64,000 nucleotides of DNA from Pedobacter sandarakinus (GTDB lineage Bacteria > Bacteroidota > Bacteroidia > Sphingobacteriales > Sphingobacteriaceae), in assembly GCF_026240095.1 (NCBI RefSeq), contig NZ_JAPIVG010000005.1, positions 1-64,000 on the forward strand, in the 5' to 3' direction. Of the stretch, positions 62,354 to 64,000 are shown piece by piece; within the stretch, counting starts at the first letter, position 1, and every line of letters begins with the position of its first letter. Position numbers and translations under genes: made by a program. A model generated the notes under the pieces. That model was given only the letters and a program-made list of their open reading frames with translations. It had not been told where the DNA came from and ran no database searches.

Positions 62354-64000
62354 ATGCTGAAAAAAATTATTCAGTTTTCAATAGCGAATAAGCTTGTAAT
62401 AGCCCTGTTCACCTTGGGGCTGATCGCATGGGGCGTATATTCCCTGAGACAACTTCCCATTGATGCCGTTCCTGATATCACCAATAATCAGGTTCAGGTC
62501 ATAACCCTTAGCCCATCCCTTGCTACCCAGGAGGTAGAAAGGCTTATTTCCTATCCCGTAGAACAGACCATGTCCACCATACCTGAAATAGAGCAGGTAC
62601 GCTCCATTTCAAGGTTCGGACTATCGGTTGTAACTATCGTATTCCATGATGATGTTGACATCTACTGGGCCCGGCAACAGGTAAACGAAAAGCTTGCCGA
62701 GGCCAAGAATAACATCCCATCAGGACTTGGTAATCCAGAAATATCACCCATATCAACAGGTCTTGGGGAGATATACCAATACGTGATCCATGCAAAGCCT
62801 GGATTCGAAAAGAAATTCAACGCACGAGAGCTGCGTAGTATCCAGGACTGGATCGTAAGGAGACAGCTCCTCGGGACGCCAGGCATTGCAGAGGTCAACA
62901 GTTTCGGAGGACTTTTGAAACAGTATGAGATTGCGCTTGATCCCGATAAGCTGCGGAGCCTGAACCTGAGCATCAGCGATGTTTTCGCTGCCCTTGAACA
63001 GAACAATCAGAACACGGGAGGCGCCTATATAGACAAAAAGCCAAATGCCTATTTTATTAGGAGCGAAGGCCTGGTCGGCAATCTTGATGACATCAATAAG
63101 ATCGTTGTCAAAAACAATGCGAATGGAATCCCGGTACTTATCCACGATATCGCCACCGTACAGATCGGTAGTTCCATACGTTACGGCGCACTTACCCGTG
63201 CCACAAAGGATGGTGAAGGTGAGGCTGTTGGCGGTATAGTAATGATGTTGAAAGGCGCAAATGCCAATAACGTGGTAAAACAGGTGAAGGCGAAGATAGA
63301 CCGAATCAGCAAAACTCTACCCAAGGGGGTAACCATTGAGCCGTTCTTAGATAGAAGTGCGCTTGTTGATCGTGCCATGGGCACAGTAGCCAAAAACCTG
63401 ATCGAGGGCGCCCTGATTGTTATTTTTGTCCTAGTTCTTTTTCTTGGGAATTTTAGGGCCGGGCTGGTTGTTGCCTCGGTGATTCCGCTTGCCATGCTAT
63501 TTGCGATTTCCCTGATGAACCTTTTTGGCGTATCGGGAAACCTGATGAGTCTTGGCGCGATAGATTTCGGACTTATCGTCGACGGGGCGGTAATTATTGT
63601 GGAAGCCACCATGCACATCCTCTCTGGGAATAAGCTCGGCCGCGCCTACTCGCAGGCCGAAATGGATGAGCAGGTTGAAAAATCTGCCGTGCGGATGATG
63701 AGCGCTGCGGCATTTGGACAGATCATTATTCTGATCGTTTATCTTCCCATCCTTGCCCTTGTAGGTATTGAAGGCAAGATGTTCGGACCTATGGCACAAA
63801 CCGTTTCCTTTGCCATATTGGGGGCCTTTATTTTGTCCCTTACCTATGTTCCTATGGTTTCCTCGCTTTTCTTAAGCAAAAAAGTTGCGCACAAAAAGAA
63901 TTTTTCAGATCGGATGATGGATTTTTTCCAGCGCCGTTACACTCCAATGATCAAGGCTGCACTCAATAAAAGAGTAATTGTTGTGGCATCATCGGTTGTT
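62354..64000 (+). CDS. CusA/CzcA-type heavy-metal RND efflux pump, partial (runs off right edge)
   Basis: From ATG 62354 an open frame of 549 codons continues to the end of the window without a stop. It has the heavy-metal RND hallmarks: VYSLRQLPIDAVPDITNNQV, SPSLATQEVERLISYPVEQT, ISRFGLSVVTIVFHDDVDIY, IPSGLGNPEISPISTGLGEI, and, in TM4, LGAIDFGLIVDGAVIIVEA with the proton-relay Asp. The protein so far covers TM1-TM6 and the first periplasmic loop. It exports Cu, Ag or Zn/Cd/Co-type ions; the precise class is not decided from this half. A CusB adaptor and TolC are expected beyond the window; CusB-like genes also exist at 48.3-50.5 kb. Confidence 0.92.
   Translation, partial: MLKKIIQFSIANKLVIALFTLGLIAWGVYSLRQLPIDAVPDITNNQVQVITLSPSLATQEVERLISYPVEQTMSTIPEIEQVRSISRFGLSVVTIVFHDDVDIYWARQQVNEKLAEAKNNIPSGLGNPEISPISTGLGEIYQYVIHAKPGFEKKFNARELRSIQDWIVRRQLLGTPGIAEVNSFGGLLKQYEIALDPDKLRSLNLSISDVFAALEQNNQNTGGAYIDKKPNAYFIRSEGLVGNLDDINKIVVKNNANGIPVLIHDIATVQIGSSIRYGALTRATKDGEGEAVGGIVMMLKGANANNVVKQVKAKIDRISKTLPKGVTIEPFLDRSALVDRAMGTVAKNLIEGALIVIFVLVLFLGNFRAGLVVASVIPLAMLFAISLMNLFGVSGNLMSLGAIDFGLIVDGAVIIVEATMHILSGNKLGRAYSQAEMDEQVEKSAVRMMSAAAFGQIIILIVYLPILALVGIEGKMFGPMAQTVSFAILGAFILSLTYVPMVSSLFLSKKVAHKKNFSDRMMDFFQRRYTPMIKAALNKRVIVVASSVV

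Overview
The window looks like a chromosome segment of a Sphingobacteriaceae-type Bacteroidota bacterium (Pedobacter-like; genus is inference). The clues are TAnnTTTG promoter elements with hardly any Shine-Dalgarno sequence, secreted surface proteins of Bacteroidota style, SusC/CarboxypepD_reg-type TonB receptors, secreted DsrE proteins and DUF3347 / heavy-metal-binding-domain copper proteins. No rRNA, tRNA, CRISPR array, complete insertion sequence or integrase was seen.

Layout. 1-15 kb is AT-rich and ordinary: a simple-sequence repeat, a subtilisin-like protease, a three-gene glycan operon (GT87-like, GT2, polysaccharide deacetylase), three large secreted repeat proteins and an S41 protease. 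15.5-24.7 kb is a sulfur-oxyanion block. A Tat-exported sulfite oxidase, a DUF305 protein and a beta-propeller run rightward; a TsdA-like dihaem cytochrome, a secreted DsrE, two solute-binding proteins and a YeiH exporter run leftward, with a divergent LysR regulator. 25.3-29.05 kb is a fluoride-resistance operon: consensus promoter, fluoride riboswitch, a PAP2 gene fused by deletion to the tail of uppP, an EamA protein, enolase and a CLC-F fluoride antiporter. A cytosolic Cys-rich copper-storage-type protein follows. 30.6-38.4 kb is a TolC/RND/adaptor efflux operon with small companions and a lone receiver domain. 38.4-47.8 kb is a persulfide/thiosulfate block: two ETHE1-like dioxygenase-rhodanese fusions, a second TsdA/DsrE pair, two YeeE/YedE transporters, a rhodanese, a methyltransferase, TauE/SafE and a Crp/Fnr regulator. 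48.3-64 kb is a copper/heavy-metal block: CusB-like adaptors, DUF3347 proteins, a haem-binding protein, a CopA-like oxidase fused to a CopB-like tail, a CPx ATPase, a TonB receptor, two small Cys-rich proteins and the start of a CusA pump that runs off the right edge.

How it fits together. Regulation can be read from the sequence in three places. (1) The fluoride aptamer ends in a strand that can pair with the start region of the first gene of the eno/CLC-F operon. (2) Three promoters of the persulfide block carry a GTGAC-N4-GTCAC-type palindrome whose centre is exactly 33 bp from a TAnnTTTG-like element, as expected for class II activation by the adjacent Crp/Fnr protein. (3) An ATAAC-N5-GTTAT palindrome lies 54.5 bp from a -7-like element upstream of both the tsdA-like gene and yeiH, a plausible LysR box.

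The resistance region carries repeated deletion scars: PAP2/uppP, lgt/cusB, and a 5'-truncated, multiply frameshifted metallophosphoesterase beside the CPx ATPase. This suggests an accreted and partly decaying island. Module pairs (two DUF202, two TsdA/DsrE, two ETHE1-like, two DUF3347, two small Cys-rich proteins) also point to stacking of related cassettes. Family names are from recognition of motifs, not from database searches.
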